From the NCBI GenBank assembly GCA_017590115.1, contig JAGGNK010006471.1, positions 693,137 to 757,136 on the forward strand: a stretch of DNA of 64,000 bases, given 5' to 3'. The position numbers were made by a program, and so were the translations under genes. The stretch comes from Montifringilla adamsi (Eukaryota > Chordata > Aves > Passeriformes > Passeridae). Shown in pieces: positions 60,555-64,000 of this stretch (its first letter is position 1; every line of letters begins with the position of its first letter). Below the pieces are notes generated by a model. That model did no database searches and was not told the DNA's origin. It saw nothing but the letters and a program-made list of their open reading frames with translations.

Positions 60555-60755
60555 TTAGCAGTCAGCAAGGATTTGATGAGAACAAAATTGCATCCAACCA
60601 ATCCCATTTCCTTTATGGAAAGTTATAATGAGGTTAAAGGCTTGTGAATAAACAATAGAAGCCATAAATCTTGTCTTTCATTATGTTTTTGATATTGACT
60701 GATGCGATCTGTTTACAAATCAATTAGGCAAACCAAGACTGGATGAAATACATTT
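60555..60755 (+). mobile_element. Ancient CR1 reverse-transcriptase relic
   Basis: CAGCAAGGATTTGATGAGAA onward reads QQGFDENK...SN, comparable to the CR1 'QHGF..GKSCLTNL' segment. It is followed at the expected distance by nucleotides like the 'gttgtctaccttgacttcag' block and AGACTGGATGAAAT, like 'GGGCTGGATGA'. Several stops interrupt it. The match is judged by eye and is weak. Confidence 0.45.
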
Positions 60756-63700
60756 GTGTGGGGAAAAAAACGGCAGAAACATACCAGAAAAGTGCCCAGC
60801 CATACTACAAAAACAGTTGTGAATTAAGTCCTTATCTTTTTTCCAAATCAATATTTCCAGCAACTAGGATATTAAACTAGGAAGAAATCCAACTGAAATT
60901 CAGGGACTGAGGTAAAAGTACGGTCAGTGCCAGTGCTGAAAACCAGGAACATTTGAAATTTTCATCACAAACTGATATTTTTTTCTTTTTAAGAGAGTGT
61001 TAAGAGGAGGGCAATGTAACCCAGTGCTTAGACAACCAAATTTTTGGGTAATACTTCTGTGGAAAACTATCTGGGGGGTCACAATGAATCTGTAGCTAGG
61101 AGGAGTTAATCTGCTGCTGTTGCTAGAAAACTTAACACTCTACCAACTTATACAGACAGAAGCATTAACCTACAGGGCTCATGCAGAACTCATTCCACTC
61201 CTGTCAGCATTTGCTAAACCTCAGATGAACAGCTGTGTACCTGGTTTTGGGCAAGGCACTTCCTGCAAGATGGGGAGAAGCTGGAGGATGCCCAGGAGAG
61301 TAGCCAAGGGTCTAGAAAACATGCTCAGCAAGGAAAGACGGCATGAAACCAGACTGCTTAACATGATGGAAGCACAACAAGAAAAAGCAGCTGCAAAGGG
61401 GCAGAGGAAAAATTTTGTTTCTTGGTCCATGAGAGTCAGGGGAGGATGCAAAGAGCCTAAATCCTGATAGGAAGCATTAGGTTTAATGTTTGAAAGTGGT
61501 CTCCTAACAGCTTGGCCTCTGCTGCAGGGCATCTTAGAAAACTGCACAATTTTTTCTAAGCTGTGAAAAACTTCACATCCATGCAGGTAGGTCATACTGC
61601 TGAAGACGGCTGAAGATCTTAGAGACCTTTCCAGGCAAGCTTGGCCAGGGGGAGATATGTAAAGCTGTTCTGAGGGTGGTGGTGCTCTTCCTCTGGATCT
61701 GGTGGAAATGTCCTGCCCCCCAAAAGGTGCTGCCTTTGATGCCTACTCCCCTTTGCCTATCACTCTTTGTTGACTCAAAACAGGTCTTGCAGGCTGGTTG
61801 CAATAGCAATCTCCCAATACCTAAATGAGGAATGCAACATCATGTTAATAAACCAAAGACTTCAGTGTTTTATACTTCCAGTATTTTTATCCTTTCTCTT
61901 TTTGTACTCCACTTAAAACATTTAATGTATATTTAAGTGTGCTGGTTTCCGTGGGTGTAAACAGACCAACACATAAAACTCTGAACCTTGACTGCCCTCT
62001 TGTCACACTCTGATGAGGCTGTGCTAAAACGACTGGTTTCATGGCTGCATGTAATCTAATAACCAGCAGAAGCAGCAGTTGCAGACAGTAGCCCCTGGCC
62101 TAATGACCAGGCTTTAATTGAATATATGATGCACCTACCACAGGAAATGTAAGGAGGAAGACAAACACTAAATGAAACACAAGTTTCACTTCATAAAGTT
62201 TCTATTATTTCTACCACCTATATTTATGTTGTTTCAAAAATTATTTTAAATTTTCACTTTATCTTACTGCCTTAAGAAAACAATTAAAACCAAGGATATT
62301 GGTTTCTTTTAAGACACCTACTCAACACATTAGTTTTCCCCCTCAAATCATCCATCCCACTGATGTGGTGCCAAGAAGAGCAGGCAGTTCCCCACCTTCA
62401 CCCTCCAGCCAGGAGCATCAGGTGCTGCTTCCAAGAGAGATGAGCACGGACCCAACTGCAGCTCATGGTGCTGGATTGAGCAGAACAAGGTCATCTGCTC
62501 TAAGTGCCCAATAGACCACCCTGCTCCCACCAGCTTACATAGGTGCTGAGAGAAAGCCAGATTTTAATGTATTTCTGATTATTTCTGCCTCATGAGGCAA
62601 TGCAGTAGCTTGGGCTACTGACATGGGCAGGGGCTACCTGGGCAAGGGCTGGGTGTTTATGACCCCAGTGGATGGATCACTGTATAGAGTTTTCTGCTGT
62701 GAGTCTGCTGAGGGGGTCCCATGGACAACTTGGGTTGTCCCCACCAGCTGCCAAAACCTGTACTACACCAAACTTTATACACTGAAAATTCAGACACATG
62801 CAATTTATGCATAAAAACTATTGCTTCTGCTGAAGCTAGAGGTCTAATCTACTTGACTCTCGGAAATAACCTTCACCTTTCTCTAAATCTGCCAGGTAGC
62901 ACAGGCTGGACATAAACTGCTGAACAAGCTGCCTGCTGTAGCATTCCCCTTGAGGAAGATATACAGGAGCAGATTTGTATCTGCAAACCTGCTCCTAACA
63001 CACAACATGACACTTCACAGGCTGAAGGCTGTTTTTCTGGGCTCATCTGGTAGCATCCAAGCTGCCTGAAGCTTTGTCTAGGCACATAACCACCAGGATA
63101 ATTATCTGTCCAAAAGCTAGTTTTGATTTCATGTTACCATTAGGTCTGCCCTCAGAAGTGTGTCTGTAACACCAGTATTCTGCCCATTAACTCTGGCACA
63201 TCATCTGCTTAACATCATCATTCTCGGGAGTATTATGATGTACTTCATGTACCTTTAAAAGGCAAAAATTCATTGTACTGAATATAGAAATAAAAAGTTG
63301 TTTCTGGGACTCACACTTGCTTAATCTTAAGGATTGACACCATAGTAAGTTTATGGGTTTTGTCAGAACTAGACAGTCAATAGATGTGAAATTGTACAGT
63401 CAAATGTACAATTGTACAGTGAAATGAAATACTTTATACTAGTTAAGAAATAAAGAATTGTTTGTTTTCTGGTTTTATTTTAATTTTCCTATTAAATTTT
63501 AAGTCTGACTTGGGGTCTCCCCCTTTTTTTTTTTTTTTTTTTTTTTTGCAAACTACCTCTAAGGAAAATTTGACATGAAGAATTACTTGTGCTTTACATG
63601 ACAAGAATTTAGGTCAATTACTTCACTTTTCACCATTTTGCGAATTTTGTAGTGCTTAGATTACTTTGTATATTTTTCCTCATTTTGAATGAGCACAGCT

Positions 63701-64000
63701 GTTACTGTGTTATTAAATTTCATTAAAAAAAAGCTTTGTACACACTCTTTTTCAGAAGTGAAGCCAAGACTTTAGGAAGGTTTACAGTGGTAACTTTCAT
63801 ACAGATAAGAGGACAACCATCAAACAGTGTCTCTTTATATTTTAACTCCATGAGTTCAGCTACTTTGCTATTGGAGATAAAAGGAAAGACCTAATGTAGC
63901 ACAAAAATTTTCTTCCTTCCAGTAGGCTTTTCAGCTATCAAATGCTTCTGCATCTGGGCACTCTGAGAGATGGGTAACTCAACTGATTAGGCCTCAGATC
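60756..64000. other. Gene-free stretch to the window end
   Basis: It contains a 24-base T-run (63524-63547) and the palindrome TGTACAATTGTACA (63405-63418). ORFs such as 61120-61467 (115 codons) have no recognisable domain. Confidence 0.6.

Noticed and set aside
61120..61467. 115-codon ORF and its 124-codon antisense partner
   Set aside because: No recognisable domain, open in both strands, and no splice or promoter support.
1..64000. CRISPR arrays, operons, tRNA or rRNA genes, prophage or other microbial systems
   Set aside because: No regularly spaced repeats, no tRNA-like B-box plus fold, and introns, CR1 and a CpG island show vertebrate nuclear DNA.

Overview
This is vertebrate nuclear DNA, most likely from a bird and probably a songbird. 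The evidence is a set of CR1 LINE fragments with the avian 3' end (TTCCAAC, then ATTCTATG repeats), an endogenous-retrovirus solo LTR of a type I recognise from songbird genomes, AT-rich and CpG-poor background, and one sharp CpG island. There are no prokaryotic-type genes. Nearly all long ORFs are chance ORFs or transposon remnants.

The window holds one gene I can support: NREP (P311, neuronal regeneration related protein), on the + strand from about 31.6 to 51.5 kb. No single ORF shows it, because its 67 codons are split over three exons. An exon at 33190-33252 ends exactly on the start ATG. A 78-base exon lies at 46414-46491, and a terminal exon starts at 49844 with its stop at 49964-49966. 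All junctions have GT/AG sites and phase 0. The joined product shares the length, the exon phases and the KEVNRKK core of mammalian NREP. A CpG island (30780-31470), interrupted at its 3' edge by a 39-base assembly gap and a T-tract, lies just upstream of a probable non-coding first exon (donor at 31715). The 3'UTR of about 1.55 kb ends at an AATAAA at 51502.

Layout: 0-31 kb is intergenic or far-upstream DNA with CR1 fragments (1-392, 9010-9530, 13235-13770, 15848-16545, 17540-17608, 21200-21390), two ERV LTRs (about 3340-3650 and 4982-5513), a GC-richer repeat with roughly 50-base subrepeats (21390-22030) and a 276-base tract made almost only of A and C (23309-23584). 31.6-51.5 kb is NREP, with introns of about 1.5, 13.2 and 3.4 kb. 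51.5-64 kb is gene-free downstream DNA with long poly-A runs and an old CR1 reverse-transcriptase relic near 60.6 kb.

I found no previously undescribed biological system. The points most worth checking are the strongly diverged NREP protein, its start codon isolated at an exon end with a possible start-stop uORF upstream, and the collapsed, tail-to-tail CR1 pair.
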